From: Clavelina lepadiformis
Taxonomy: Eukaryota; Chordata; Ascidiacea; Aplousobranchia; Clavelinidae
Length of the DNA: 64,000 bases
Direction of reading: 5' to 3'
Assembly: GCF_947623445.1 (NCBI RefSeq)
Contig: NC_135241.1
Span: 15,936,501 to 16,000,500, forward strand
The notes under the pieces are model-generated. The model did no database searches and was not told where the DNA came from. It was given only the letters and a program-made list of their open reading frames with translations. A program made the translations under genes and the position numbers. How positions within the stretch are numbered: position 1 is the first letter of the stretch; each line of letters opens with the position of its first letter. Shown in pieces: positions 11,601 to 29,090 of this stretch.

Positions 11601-13566
11601 TAAGGATGTTTATGTAAAATTGCAATCAGCAAATACAAATGATTGTACAGTCTTTTGCTGTCCCTCATCAAGTAAATTATCATAATACATATTTTTATCT
11701 ACAGAGCAATTTGTTACATATGCAAATTTCACCACAAAATACTGCATATATTGATCAAAAATTTTATCAAACCTTAAAATGAATTTTTCTATATACTTCC
11801 ATCTACAATGGTAAACATATAAACAGTCAAATATACAGTAATATATTACAATAGATCCTACAATACAAGTAAATTACGTTTCATATTTGTATTAAAATTA
11901 CTATTGGAAGTATCATAATATACAACTCACACTGGGATGCAATTTTTCTTTCTTCCAACCACCAATTGAAAATTTTCCATTCATTACCTTTTCAACCAAC
12001 ACCGAAGCAGTTTTCTTAATTCCATTTTCGTCAATGATAACATTCGTGCTGCGTTCAGCGATAAACTTTCCAGACTCCCTTGGCATACATAAAGGGGATG
12101 AACAACTAGTATCCGGCATAACGAACGCGGATTTTCTTAAATAAATTTTAGTGTCGCGATCATAGCCCAGTAACGTTACAGTCTTATGTACATTGTACAA
12201 CTCTTCGATCGTTAACTTAGTTGTCTGAGTGTAATAAGAACTGAAAAAAAAACAAGTCAGCAAGTTTTGATTTAGGGTATTCCCACATTTCGAAAACGTT
12301 TCTTTGGATTTGGAGTAAAAATAAATAATACGGTACTGCTTTTTTTTCCTTTTCGATGTTTTGTTACTTTAGTCATGAAATTTGTAAATTACAACTGTAG
12401 GATTGTTACCAAACTATTTTTATGAATGGATTAAACACAAAAGCAACGTAAAAACATCTAAAAGTAAAAATGCAGTAGAAAGCATTTTAAATAAAATGAA
12501 CGATAAAATATAGGACAGTTTATAAAAAAGAAATCAACAACAATCAATTGTCTACGAAATATTTGTGCACCAATTGCTTTGGGGTCAGGTTCTGGGATAT
12601 TGGTCGCAGCGAAATGACCATGGTGGAAATAAAAGAACCACAAAGAGCAAAGAAGAGAATACATCCTGATGGTATATGAGAAACATTTGCGATGTCGTCG
12701 GCCTGTAGTTTAGCAGGAGAATTTTTATAAACGAGCGGTCGACAACTTAACGGCCCTCAAAAGTTCCATTACTTCCATTAAATTCCATTGCTCGTAGGCC
12801 GTAGATAATTTTTTAACAAGGTGGGTAGTTTCGTGAAATCATAGTAGCCTAACTCCATTTTATTAATTTTAAAAATATACAGCATGCTACACGCGACTTG
12901 GTGGAAATGACGTTACTCAATCATCAATTATCGCTAGCTAGAGCCGTCGGGGCAATAAAATTTAGGGTTAAACGGTTTCATAGGATGCATGAAAAGGGTA
13001 GTTTTCAGGCAACTGATTCCAACGTAATTTGAAGAAGCGACCTTAAGTTGACCATTCATCGTTTCTGTTGTGGCAATGCTAAGCCCTAGTGACGGCTATA
13101 ATCAGCCAGACCTAGACAAGTGTTGGATTATGTCAATTCCAGATTAACCATTATTCAATGCATATCCGGGTATTTAGCATATTAAGTTATGGTTGTGTTT
13201 CTGGAAAATATCGGCGCCAATCAATTTAAGGTTTCAGATTCTCTACGCTGGTTTTTGGCTACCTGAATATGTGTGCGTAGGCTTCTCCTCTTATAGATTT
13301 ATCACATAAAAAGTAAAGGTACCTTCGTCGTGACTGCTATGTTTTTGTTAGCGTTGGTTTGGATGTTGAATAAGTAAATGGATGTCGGTCAAAGTTTCAG
13401 GGAGGCTGGTTATATGATTTATCAATTGAAAAGATTTAAACATTTTATTACGATAAACAAATCCTTACCTATGTATTACTTCGTTTTTGCAACAACCAGA
13501 AATTTTATTTGAAACCTGAGAGTTGAATTCACTGAATGAATCAAAGACATCTTTGGATGTCATCAT
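5690..13566 (-). CDS. QNG1: Queuosine 5'-phosphate N-glycosylase/hydrolase
   Basis: Exons, 5' to 3': 13566-13469, 12240-11931, 9102-9013, 8894-8742, 8454-8357, 8176-8028, 7892-7739, 5918-5690, with phase kept at all seven junctions (426 aa). The family (DUF2419, human C9orf64) releases queuine from queuosine 5'-phosphate so that it can be salvaged for tRNA modification. Diagnostic stretches are PRESGKFIAERS, FVMDTLNFSFWPD, KVSYTGYWALVAAL, KVSFYKRAQILVADIWD, LTMFADYRVPQ, LEIRGCSIEAVERL and the C-terminal DFYLWDYAKSHR...PFHKVRTIYY. The human protein (about 341 aa) begins near PRES; here about 80 extra residues precede it, from exon 1 (MMTSKDVFDSFSEFNS...) and the 5' part of exon 2. Exon 1 is accepted because its start, its donor (AG|GTAAGG) and its phase all fit. 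A shorter product could start at MPDTSC (12119). Intron 2 is nearly 3 kb and carries a foldback repeat. Confidence 0.9.
9690..9790 (+). repeat. Third partial copy of the QNG1-intron repeat
   Basis: The run ...CTTGTATTTTGGACCTGCC followed by TCTCACTTTAAG closely matches the outer part of both arms of the foldback at 10850-11605. It is therefore a dispersed repeat family rather than a one-off inversion. Confidence 0.45.
10850..11605. repeat. Foldback element in QNG1 intron 2
   Basis: The sequence at about 10850-11021 and the reverse complement of about 11410-11605 share long blocks, for example the AAGAGCCTTCATCTA run, ACCTAACCA, GAATGTTCAGT and CCTCACTTTAA. The arms are roughly 170-195 bp around a centre of about 390 bp. 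No protein-coding potential was recognised. A non-autonomous foldback transposon, or two inverted SINE-like insertions, would both explain it. Confidence 0.55.
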
Positions 13567-14323
13567 TTTGTCAAGTTGCGCTGTTTTCTCTGCAAGAGGT
13601 TTTTAGCACTCTACGCACATGCACATAAGTGTAAAGAACGTAAAGTTACAACGAAAATGGAACAGAATGTGAGTACGAATTCGGTTCCGATTTTTTTTAT
13701 TCAAACTTAAGCCCGAACCCGACTTACATATCTGAAAAAGGTTATAATGACAAAAAATTCTACTCTTAACCAACAATTTAATGTTTTGGGACTGGTGAAG
13801 TGCCTGGAGAGAATTGGCGCCTTTTTGGCTCGTTGGGAAATCATAGTTTTAATCGATAGGTATGCCTATGCCCGTAGAAAAACTGCGAGAATTGTGCTCC
13901 CCATGCAACGCCAATGATCCTAGAAAAAATGCAACGCACAAGTATTGTAGATCTCGGTCTTAGGTTAATATAAAATCGATTTTAAACTAAGCAAGTTTGA
14001 AAAAGTATGGAAGGTCCTCTTCATGCCATACCTAAGCACATCCATATTCAGGGTGTAGCCTATAGCCAGGAAACATATTTTGAGGGAGCGATATCTTTCT
14101 GTCACTGATGACGTCATGAACGTATTGGGTTGAACGAGAATTCGTGCAAGCAATCGCTGTACTTACAAAGAAAAACTGAAACAACATTTCAAGAAGAACG
14201 TTTAGTAACGAAGTTAGTTACCAATCACATCGACAAGAATGCAATGGTGACTATGAAGTAGAAAGCAAATTAAAAGTACGACAATAACGGAAAAATTAAG
14301 CTTGGTAAATAAAAAAAACAAGA
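13567..14323. other. Spacer between MCM8 3' end and QNG1 start
   Basis: These 757 bp separate the MCM8 stop from the QNG1 start, both on the minus strand. The stretch should hold the MCM8 3' UTR and the QNG1 promoter. One TGACGTCA palindrome lies at about 14106-14113. No gene is recognised; a 62-codon open frame (13965-14153) has no supporting feature. Confidence 0.4.
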
Positions 14324-21245
<6,922 letters not shown>

Positions 21246-21613
21246 GTTGTTGAATGCTTTATGAACAACATGCACTGGTAACTTAACTTACATAACACTT
21301 CCTTAAGAATATAAATCCAGACAAATGAATTAAACAATGGTTTAATAAAAACAAGTGGCAGTTATCTAGGCTTGTTACAAAGCTTAAATAAGTAACAAGC
21401 AAATACACGACAAGGCAACAATACTCAAAAAATCAATTACGTTCAAATACGAGCAGTACTTTTATGTAAAAAGCAGTCACAACCACAATCTGCAAATATT
21501 AAGCACTAAATGCACCAAGGAATCAATATAACAGTCATCAAGTTTAGCTGGTGCTGTGTGGAAAATTTTAGTTGTTTTTGCTCCAAGATTCTGAGCATGT
21601 TGTAAATACAAAG

Positions 21614-24073
21614 TTATATTTCAGCAAGAGCATCTCTAGCACCGATGACTAAGAGCATTGTTTTAATTTGCTTAAGCAAAGTTTTGGTAGCAAGTTCATT
21701 TGAAACTTTAGTGGTTTGAGCAAAATGCACAAGAAAGCGAACTAAAGACTTCAAATGTGAAGACATGTTTTCATACTTGGCAAACCAGGACTTGGGAATA
21801 GAATCAACAATACGTTGACATTTATATAAACATGATATGTTTAAAACAGAGGTTTGAAGTGCCAAAACAATGTAGCGGTTCAGTAGGGAATCAAATGCTA
21901 GTTCACATAATATTTCATAAGATAACATGCCATCTAAAAGCATAGCATTTTTAAATAACTTGATGCAGGTCCATGTCTGTCTGTCCAAAAATGCATGAGC
22001 AGAATCCTCAGATGTGCTGGGAGGAAGCAGAGGTATAAAAATTTCATTGTCTAACGTTGTTTGTAACCTTTTGCAAAGCACTTGCGCCAATGATTGACAA
22101 AGCTTATTATCAACTACCATGCAAGGGTAACCCCTTGTTAAATGCTTCAATAATAACGAAAGCCTTATTGTTTGCTGGGATGACAGTGGATCCCAAACCT
22201 CCGATACAAATTCAACTAACTTGGCAACAATTACTTTTTCCACTACACTAGACAATACTTTGGCATCGTCCAGTGAACTGCTTTCGACATCTTCATCTAA
22301 AGGTAATTCTTCCACACCAAATAAGGCAAGAGTCTTAAACCACTCTTCCTCCTCAAAATGAGCAGTAGTCGATAGAAGAGGGTTCCAAAAGATCATGGTA
22401 TGTCTAATAAGCGGAACAATCAGCTTTGGAATGCACAAGGCAATGTAGGCATCATTGTAAGAATCTGGCTGTTTTTGTTTCCATTCCTTGAATCTTTGCA
22501 AAACACAATTTAAACTGCAGAATTCTTCAATAACATCATCAAACGTGGTTTGAGCTGCTTTTTGTATTTGCTGCAGCTCTACATTATACTGTGCTTGATC
22601 CATGGTAGTTTCCTCATCATCAGTGGACATACCATCAAAATGGTTAGACTTTCGATGAATCTGTCGTGCTGCACGTCTTCTTGTTCTTCTTGCCTCCCTT
22701 TCTCGAACCCGCTGTGTAAAGCTCATGTCTTGACCGTTAATCTTATCCTGATTTGCCTTGTTTGCCCCCGGGACATTCTGTGACGATTCATCTCGAACAT
22801 CTTGCATTCTTCTCTTAACAAGGCGCTCTGATTGACTCTTCCATATAGTGTATGCATTCTGTTCCAAATTGTTAATAGCAGGTACATTTTCTTTAAGGCA
22901 ATCAACTAAATCTCGTAAATACTGTCTAATTTCTTGATAAAATTGGTATTCCTGTGAAATAGTAGCTATGTTCCCAAGGTTTTTGGACATTTCCTTGCAT
23001 TCATCCATATCCAAGGCAAGTCTTTCCATTTCAGTTTTATGACCACAATTTTTTTGCTTCAACGTAGTCAAATGATCTTGAAGCCTCTTCTTTACAAGAT
23101 CAAATGTGATGTCACTCTTGGCCTGAACATTTCTATACATAATTTGGTTGCTCTCTGTTGAACCTTTAGTTTGGTTGTTATAGTATGAGTGTACATAATT
23201 ATAATTCGCATAAGCACTGGCTTGCAATTCCTGTGAAATAGTCATGTCTTTTGCCTGATTTACTGCTTGATTTGTTGGCAGATTGATTCCTTTTTTAATC
23301 ATTTCTTCTTCCCACCGATCAACTTCTTCATCAGCAACATTATCTTCTTCATTAGAATTAACATTGTCATCAGACTCATTAGGTACCAGTAGTCTGGATG
23401 CGTTAGGTTTCTTTGTTTCAATGCCCTTCATTTCCACTACTCCATCATCACTGCTGCCATCATCATCATCATCTCTAACTAATCGAGACTGACTTATCTC
23501 CTTGTACCTCTGTGTGTCATCCATGGATATATACTCAGAGCCAAATTTTCGGAGCATTTCCCTTTGCTTTCTTGCAGCATGTATCATGGACGGTGATGGA
23601 ATAGCACCTGAACCAAATCTAGTTAGATCAGAATCAAATTTTGGTGTGGAAAGTGAAAACTTGTTTTGCTCCACTTCATTGTTTTTCGCTTTTTGTGGCT
23701 GAAACACATGATTTTCCTGGCCAAGAGGTTGGCTGGGCTTCGATTCATTTTTCCCAAGAGATTCTTTTTCCTCTTGAGATCGCTTTTTAATTTGTTTAGC
23801 AATACGTTTGCTCCTAGAAGACTTCTTAATCTTGAAACTTGTTTCTTCATCTTCTTCATCACCAAAGCTGAGCAAGGATACTTCTTTCTTCTTGTTCATT
23901 TTCTTTGGCTTCTCTTTTTTGCTTACTATACTTGATTGCTTCACATTCACAACGTCCTTGTTTTCTGCTTGTTTTGAGGAGGTAGTATTAAATTCTTCTA
24001 TTTTGTTGTCACCATTTTCTTCATCGTTGCCCTTTCGTCTTCGAATATTTGATTTATTCGACTTTTTAAACAT
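21614..24073 (-). CDS. PAXBP1: PAXBP1/GCFC2-family protein, single exon
   Basis: One open frame of 819 codons. The first ATG is at 24085, but the ATG at 24073 (MFKKSNKSNIRRRKG) matches the family N-terminus (MFRKARRxNVRKR in vertebrates), so I place the start there. Family members are nuclear GCFC-domain proteins: PAXBP1 links PAX3/7 to histone methylation, and GCFC2 acts in spliceosome turnover. In order: a basic start; SLLSFGDEEDEETSFKIKKS (about 67-86); AIPSPSMIHAARKQREM (about 158); RLVRDDDDDGSSDD (about 198); WEEEMIKKGINLP (about 255); a coiled-coil-like stretch with TFDLVKKRLQDHL (about 323); REREARRTRRRAARQ and SSTDDEET-like acidic sites (about 460-490); then the C-terminal GCFC region with AYIALCIPKLIVPLIRH and VWDPLSSQQT. 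No intron interrupts it, unlike its neighbour MCM8. PAXBP1 versus GCFC2 is not settled by eye. Confidence 0.9.
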   Translation of the reverse strand: MFKKSNKSNIRRRKGNDEENGDNKIEEFNTTSSKQAENKDVVNVKQSSIVSKKEKPKKMNKKKEVSLLSFGDEEDEETSFKIKKSSRSKRIAKQIKKRSQEEKESLGKNESKPSQPLGQENHVFQPQKAKNNEVEQNKFSLSTPKFDSDLTRFGSGAIPSPSMIHAARKQREMLRKFGSEYISMDDTQRYKEISQSRLVRDDDDDGSSDDGVVEMKGIETKKPNASRLLVPNESDDNVNSNEEDNVADEEVDRWEEEMIKKGINLPTNQAVNQAKDMTISQELQASAYANYNYVHSYYNNQTKGSTESNQIMYRNVQAKSDITFDLVKKRLQDHLTTLKQKNCGHKTEMERLALDMDECKEMSKNLGNIATISQEYQFYQEIRQYLRDLVDCLKENVPAINNLEQNAYTIWKSQSERLVKRRMQDVRDESSQNVPGANKANQDKINGQDMSFTQRVREREARRTRRRAARQIHRKSNHFDGMSTDDEETTMDQAQYNVELQQIQKAAQTTFDDVIEEFCSLNCVLQRFKEWKQKQPDSYNDAYIALCIPKLIVPLIRHTMIFWNPLLSTTAHFEEEEWFKTLALFGVEELPLDEDVESSSLDDAKVLSSVVEKVIVAKLVEFVSEVWDPLSSQQTIRLSLLLKHLTRGYPCMVVDNKLCQSLAQVLCKRLQTTLDNEIFIPLLPPSTSEDSAHAFLDRQTWTCIKLFKNAMLLDGMLSYEILCELAFDSLLNRYIVLALQTSVLNISCLYKCQRIVDSIPKSWFAKYENMSSHLKSLVRFLVHFAQTTKVSNELATKTLLKQIKTMLLVIGARDALAEI

Positions 24074-24142
24074 GATTTCAATCAAAAATTAAACTGTATG
24101 TATATAACAAATATCTTAAAAATCGAACAACAAAATAAAAGC

Positions 24143-24349
24143 TCAGAGGTTACCCTTAGTAGTAAATTTGTCACATAAACAAAACTCATCATTTATCAAT
24201 ATATCATATCCGCCAAATTTGATGTATTGGCAAACATCAGTTTCAGTAGTTGGCTTGCCATCTACCCAAAATAAGAATAATTTTCCTTTTTCAGTAACTG
24301 GTTGGTGAAACAGGTTTACACTTATTTTACTACCATAGGAAAATACCAA
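24143..24349 (-). CDS. Unassigned ORF, possible last exon of an upstream gene
   Basis: A 68-codon frame containing KLFLFWVDGKPTTETDVCQY and FGGYDILINDEFCLCDKF, ending in a stop 69 bases before the PAXBP1 start on the same strand. It has a plausible acceptor (TTTTTGTAAGTAAG) at its 5' side, so it could be a terminal exon. The amino-acid composition looks protein-like, but I recognise no family and found no certain upstream exon. Confidence 0.25.
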   Translation of the reverse strand: MVFSYGSKISVNLFHQPVTEKGKLFLFWVDGKPTTETDVCQYIKFGGYDILINDEFCLCDKFTTKGNL

Positions 24350-24970
24350 CTTACTTACAAAAACTCAGGAAATAAAGGTTTGTGAAAAAAAAACAGTTTG
24401 TAAGAAAGTACCAGATATTTTCCTAAATAAATGGGGTGGTGCAGTATCACAATCATTGCGGTATCCTTGGACTGGGGAAAGTTATTACACAACTTAAAAT
24501 TGGCGATGATTCCTTACCGCTCGACGATCTTTTTCATGGCAGGGGTTGCCGAGATCTCTCGGTGTGCACACCTGTTAATTTAGGTCAATCTTGAATTGTG
24601 CCTGCAAAAATAGCAGACGAGACAAATTTGCCTGGGTATAATTTCTTACAAGAGGGCAAAATTAAAACTATTAAGCATCTAATATTTGGCCCCCAAATTA
24701 AGACTAAAGTCTTAAAGGTATTTAAGTATAAATAATCGTATAAAGTCAACTGTGCAGAAAGTGTATTTGAAATGTATCTCGAGTGCGCACTGCGCAGCTG
24801 CCACGAAATACAGATCAAGTCCCATTTATTCAGCTTGTCTTTTGCAGAAGTTCCAAATGATACCGTATACACATTTTCTATTTTTTGTTGTGAGTCTATT
24901 GCACAAATTCGGAACCGTTCATCAGTTCCATTCAAAAGAAGCAAACATTGTTCATACAGTATTACAAAAG

Positions 24971-25037
24971 TAGCGCATCTGGGAATCGAACTCAGCTAGC
25001 AAATTACGAGCCAGGTTAACCGCTCTGCCATCAAGTT
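24971..25037 (-). pseudogene. tRNA-like sequence (pseudo-tRNA or SINE head)
   Basis: The minus strand holds a good A box (TGGCAGAGCGGT) and B box (GTTCGATTCC) at tRNA spacing, with a loop-like CTCGTAA between them. The acceptor arms (AACTTGA against GATGCGC) do not pair and the anticodon stem is weak. It is therefore probably a decayed tRNA gene or tRNA-derived SINE promoter, not a working tRNA. Confidence 0.5.
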
Positions 25038-26354
25038 TTTAACGGAACATTACCAATACTCAATAAAGCTACTAAAACAGTCGACAAAGTAACTCTTAAG
25101 CGGTGTTGTATATTTTCTATTTTTCTTTCTGAAAGTTATTCACCTATAAGCTTAAGTTTACAACATTTGTCACTAAAGTCTCAAAGAATCTGAAAGAGAC
25201 GCAAAAAAGTATCATATACAGCGGTTGCAGATGTATAAATGCTCATCCAGGCATGACCATACTGGTAAGTCTGTAAGTGCCGGCACCTGCAAGCACAAGA
25301 TTTATCAACGTGTACGTCGAACTTTTTATCGGCACGCTGGATATTTAACAAAGAAACAAACCAAAGTTGGTAGCTTGAATGCTAGCAACTAGCCTATTGC
25401 TGTATTGTACACCGTCACGCCAAAAATTTGGGGTCAAGTCTCCTTTGCTTTTGCACTGCAATATCAGGATCGAGCACTGGAGTATTGATGAATTATTACA
25501 TCAAAATTTCTTTTTATTACCTCATAACTCCCTCTCATTTATGCTTTCTCGTCCAAAGTTAATAGAAAACACTTCCTATTCTACACCTTTTCTGTTGACT
25601 TTGGTCTAGTCCGGGTACAAAAAAATCATACAGTAGCCGTTACAAATAAGAAATAACAGATAAAAGTTTCAAAGCAGGCTAGGCTGCCAGGGCAGTGCAG
25701 TTAGTACGCTAACAGAACTTATGGTTATGCATATCTTTCATAAATGGCAGCTAGAAACAGGCGGCGCCAACTTTTTACCGAGACGGGGTTATAGTCTCGG
25801 CGCCAGCTTTGTGTGAGTGTTTGCGACACTGGCGCATGGTATGGTATGACGATAACGTTGTCGTAATTGTTTTGCAAAAGCAACCTGCTATTGCTTGCTG
25901 CTTGGTGACTGACAGCCTGCTGTTGGTAACTTAATCAATAGCATTTTTTTTCCAAGAAAAGTGTAGAATGGTTTTTAAAAAAAGGATAATTAAAGATTGG
26001 TTGTGTGGTCAAGGATAGCGTTAGTTACATTTACGTCTTCAACAAGCTTGATATAATCAAACTCCAAGCTGTCACTCAGCTTGTCATTTACTGAGCAGTG
26101 AACAATGACAAAGTAATATTTAAAAACAACTGCTGCTGTACAACAATAACAGTCGCTTACCTGATTACCATGTTTCTAAGTGTATTTACCATGTCACTAA
26201 TCTTTACAAGTCTGTTTTTTCATCTTATTTGTAGTTTAGCTGAGTCGCACTGTCTCAGTAGACAACTTTGTATAACGTTTATTATATGTGTTTGTGAGCA
26301 TTATTTTGCCATTGTAATTTTTTAACTTATTTATTGTATAAATACACTATAATT

Positions 26355-26588
26355 GCCAACAGGCATAATAACACCAAATACAAGGCTCAACTGGTAAAAT
26401 ACAACACTTTATTCCTGCCAACGTTTCATTAACCTATTCGGGTTAGGGTTAGTTTCATCAAAGCAATTAAAGCTATGAAGCCCTGTTGAAGCTAACCGAG
26501 ATGGGTTAATGAAACGTTGGCAAAAACAAAGTTTTTTATTTCACCAGTTGAGCCTTGCTTTTGATGTTATTTATTGTAGCCTATGTTG
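26355..26588. repeat. Foldback/MITE hairpin
   Basis: The arms at about 26355-26436 and 26503-26588 are near-perfect reverse complements, including AAGGCTCAACTGGT, GCCAACGTTTCATTAACC and ATAACA. The loop is about 66 bp. Outer positions diverge gradually, so no target duplication can be set. A small foldback transposon is most likely. Confidence 0.6.
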
Positions 26589-26807
26589 GTTTTAGTGGCC
26601 GTGCTAACCATTACTCATCTTTATCATTTGGCCATATGATAATGTTGCACGTTTTAAGCCTTTGGACTTTGCTGCTTATCCCGCTCATTGTTTGCTGGTG
26701 AAGCTGTTATTTTATCACGCAATGTTGGTTAACATTTTATTTTTCGTTCCACCACAAACAAAGACGAAAATAAACAATACCCTAAGAAATACCTTTTTAA
26801 ATCACTA

Positions 26808-26970
26808 ATCAGCAACTACATGACGTCACCAATAGCTGGGTGGTATACCGATCAGCAATCACGTGACGTCACAAGTTGCAAGAAGCTACCCTCAAACAGC
26901 AGGGTGCAATTAGTGACGTCATGAAATTTTTTTAACATGTGCTCAGTTAAAACTGTTATTGGGTATGACG
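26808..26970. repeat. Dispersed repeat, copy 1 (three TGACGTCA sites)
   Basis: It shares with 28368-28525, in the same orientation and order, the blocks CAGCAACT, CGTCACCAA, AGCAGGGTGC and GGCTCAGTTAAAACT (the last with slight differences). No coding potential was recognised. Confidence 0.5.
26821..26921. promoter_or_regulatory. Cluster of three perfect CRE palindromes
   Basis: TGACGTCA occurs at 26821-26828, 26864-26871 and 26914-26921. The octamer is the consensus CREB/ATF site. It sits inside a repeat, so the cluster may be a property of the element rather than of a gene promoter. Confidence 0.35.
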
Positions 26971-27012
26971 ACCAGATAAACTGACGCATGACCTTTGGTA
27001 ACGTTAGTCTGT

Positions 27013-27149
27013 GGCGGCCACGGTGCTACCAGGGAAATGGAAATTGTCGACCCACTTTGATCCATTTTTAAAGTGCTAGCGTTCTGGTAGAGTTGCCAAA
27101 CTCCGACCTGATTCCACTCCGTCCTTAACCAAGTAGCACCGTGGCCGCC
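27013..27149. repeat. Small element with 17-bp perfect inverted ends
   Basis: GGCGGCCACGGTGCTAC (27013-27029) is exactly reverse-complemented at 27133-27149. The 103-bp interior is non-coding. The GC-rich ends stand out from the AT-rich surroundings. Probably a MITE; no clear target duplication was seen. Confidence 0.55.
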
Positions 27150-27320
27150 TTAAGTGCAAGTTTTGTATAATGTTAGGTACTTCCCCGAAATAGTTAACGT
27201 TGGCAGGCATGTTGTTTTTGAAAGGTTTTTAGTAAAAGTTGGAGGTTCCGATCTTCCGGAGTTGAGGTTAGGTGTATACACAAGGCAGGCTATACACAAA
27301 AAGCACCTCTCTAAATACCG

Positions 27321-27424
27321 CTAGAGGACTAAGAGAACTAAGTGGACTAAAAGAACTTAGAGGACTTTAGGAAAGAACTAAGAGGATTAAGAGAACTAAC
27401 ATGACTAACAAAGCTAAGAGGACC
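27321..27424 (+). repeat. Degenerate tandem repeat (AAGAGGACT-like)
   Basis: Units of about 9-10 bp (AGAGGACTAA, GAGAACTAAG, GTGGACTAAA) recur about ten times with variation. Confidence 0.6.
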
Positions 27425-28367
27425 CTTAATTACACTGGCTCCTCCATGTATGTTGGACCCAAGCAGAGCAAAGTGTTTTAAAAAGGAATTTACAGAAAAG
27501 AAAGCTCTACGAAAATTTAAAGAAGCATAGAAGGGGAATTGTATGAGAAAGTGGCTCTTTAGTTCAAGTGGGTGAGAAAGGGCTCTTTAGTTTTTTTGTT
27601 TGTTAAATATTACAGTTTTTGTGCTGGACATCAAAACTTCATTTTTGGCATTAAAATCAGATTTTTCTGAGTAGGGTGAGTTTGATACGATGTGGCTTAA
27701 AAAATATTGTGCGTAGAGACTTGAAATTTGGTATGTATATAATTTGGGATATAGTTGGAAGAAGAATTCTGCTGACTATCTGCGAAATTGCATTAAATTT
27801 AGCCAAAACTAATATTAAAATAAGGATTTCTTGGTAAAATGGCACTGGACACTTCACACTGACTACCCAGGCCTAATTACAACAATTTTTGTAGCCAACA
27901 TCCATCAGTCCATTTCCTGACAAAATCCCAAAATTAAACAAAGCTAGGCTAGTAATCATCTGCCCCCGAATTTTACTATGTACCTTTTTGAAAACAGCGG
28001 ATCCAGATGTCCGGGTTTAACTAGCCTATGCACCGCTAGTGTGTTGTGTCCATGTTAAAATAAATATGATATGAAACGTTTCAGTTCGAAATTCTAGATT
28101 TGCTATCTCTATTCTAGAAACCATTAGGATTCTACTTCGGCCATCCCTAATATTGTGGAAAGCTAATGCTGGAACAGCTGAAAATAAGATTTCTCTTTGT
28201 TGTCCATAAAAACATTCCAACCGGTAAAAGCTACTCTAGGTCAGAACATGTGTGACGTTACTCGCAATTTTGCTTGACATTTTTAGATGGAAAAAGATGA
28301 ACATATGTAGCTCGGTATAGTAATTCGTTACATACTATAGTACTGCCCACTTATGCCCAAATTCATG

Positions 28368-28525
28368 AACAGCAACTGCAATGCGTCACCAACAGCACGG
28401 TGCTATTATGATCGGCAAACCTGAGATGTTACTAATAGCAGGGTGCTGCTCAATAACAGTCAGACTGCTATTCGAGAAAACTTAACCATGGGCTCAGTTA
28501 AAACTACTGTTGAGGATGGGGGGCA
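28368..28525. repeat. Dispersed repeat, copy 2
   Basis: Partner of 26808-26970 in direct orientation, more decayed. The TGACGTCA octamers are broken here (GCGTCACC, GATGTTAC). Confidence 0.45.
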
Positions 28526-28989
28526 AGCGAATTTTCATAACTGCTATTTGCCAATTCAGTAAATGGCAGTCAGCTACTGAATCCAGAAATTCCAATTATT
28601 TTGTGAATTTGTAATATGCCAACTTGCAACTTGAAATGACATGGTATTTTTTCCAAACCTTACATTGATCTGTAGCTGTTCCCCTCAGGCCCAACTTTTC
28701 GTGATTAAAATAGCTTACCACCTAAAATTATCTTAATTTTGAACTCTAATCACTGAAATGAAAGTAGCTGAAAGTAATTTTATTTTTAATCCTTTGAGTT
28801 CCGGGGTGCATTCCACGTGAGTTAACCTCAAGATTTTCTGTGCACATGACCTACAGTCAATAAGTATGAAAATAGCTTACATATGGGTATGTTGTGTGAT
28901 ATGGTTTCAAAATTGTTAATTTTAACCGTGAATGCTTGACTAAACCCATTTTTGTTTGCTGTTTTAGTTTTTATAGCTTTGCCCAATTT

Positions 28990-29090
28990 TGAAACTGGAC
29001 CTTAACCAGGACCTTTGAACAGGAGCAATTGTCATTAATATCTTGTCCAAGGGCATTGCAATGATAAGGTGGTAAAACTCAGGGTGAGCC
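28990..29090 (+). repeat. SINE-like dispersed repeat, copy 1
   Basis: It shares TTGAACAGGAGCAA, CTTGTCCAAGGGCATT and CAATGATAA with 57320-57435. It appears to be a truncated copy of a tRNA-related SINE. Confidence 0.4.

Noticed and set aside
24585..24944. 119-codon minus frame upstream of the PAXBP1 gene
   Set aside because: No recognisable domain, no clear splice sites linking it to 24143-24349, and it is overlapped by open frames on the other strand.
24971..25037. Functional tRNA gene
   Set aside because: A and B boxes are good, but the acceptor stem does not pair and the anticodon stem is weak, so it was listed as tRNA-like only.
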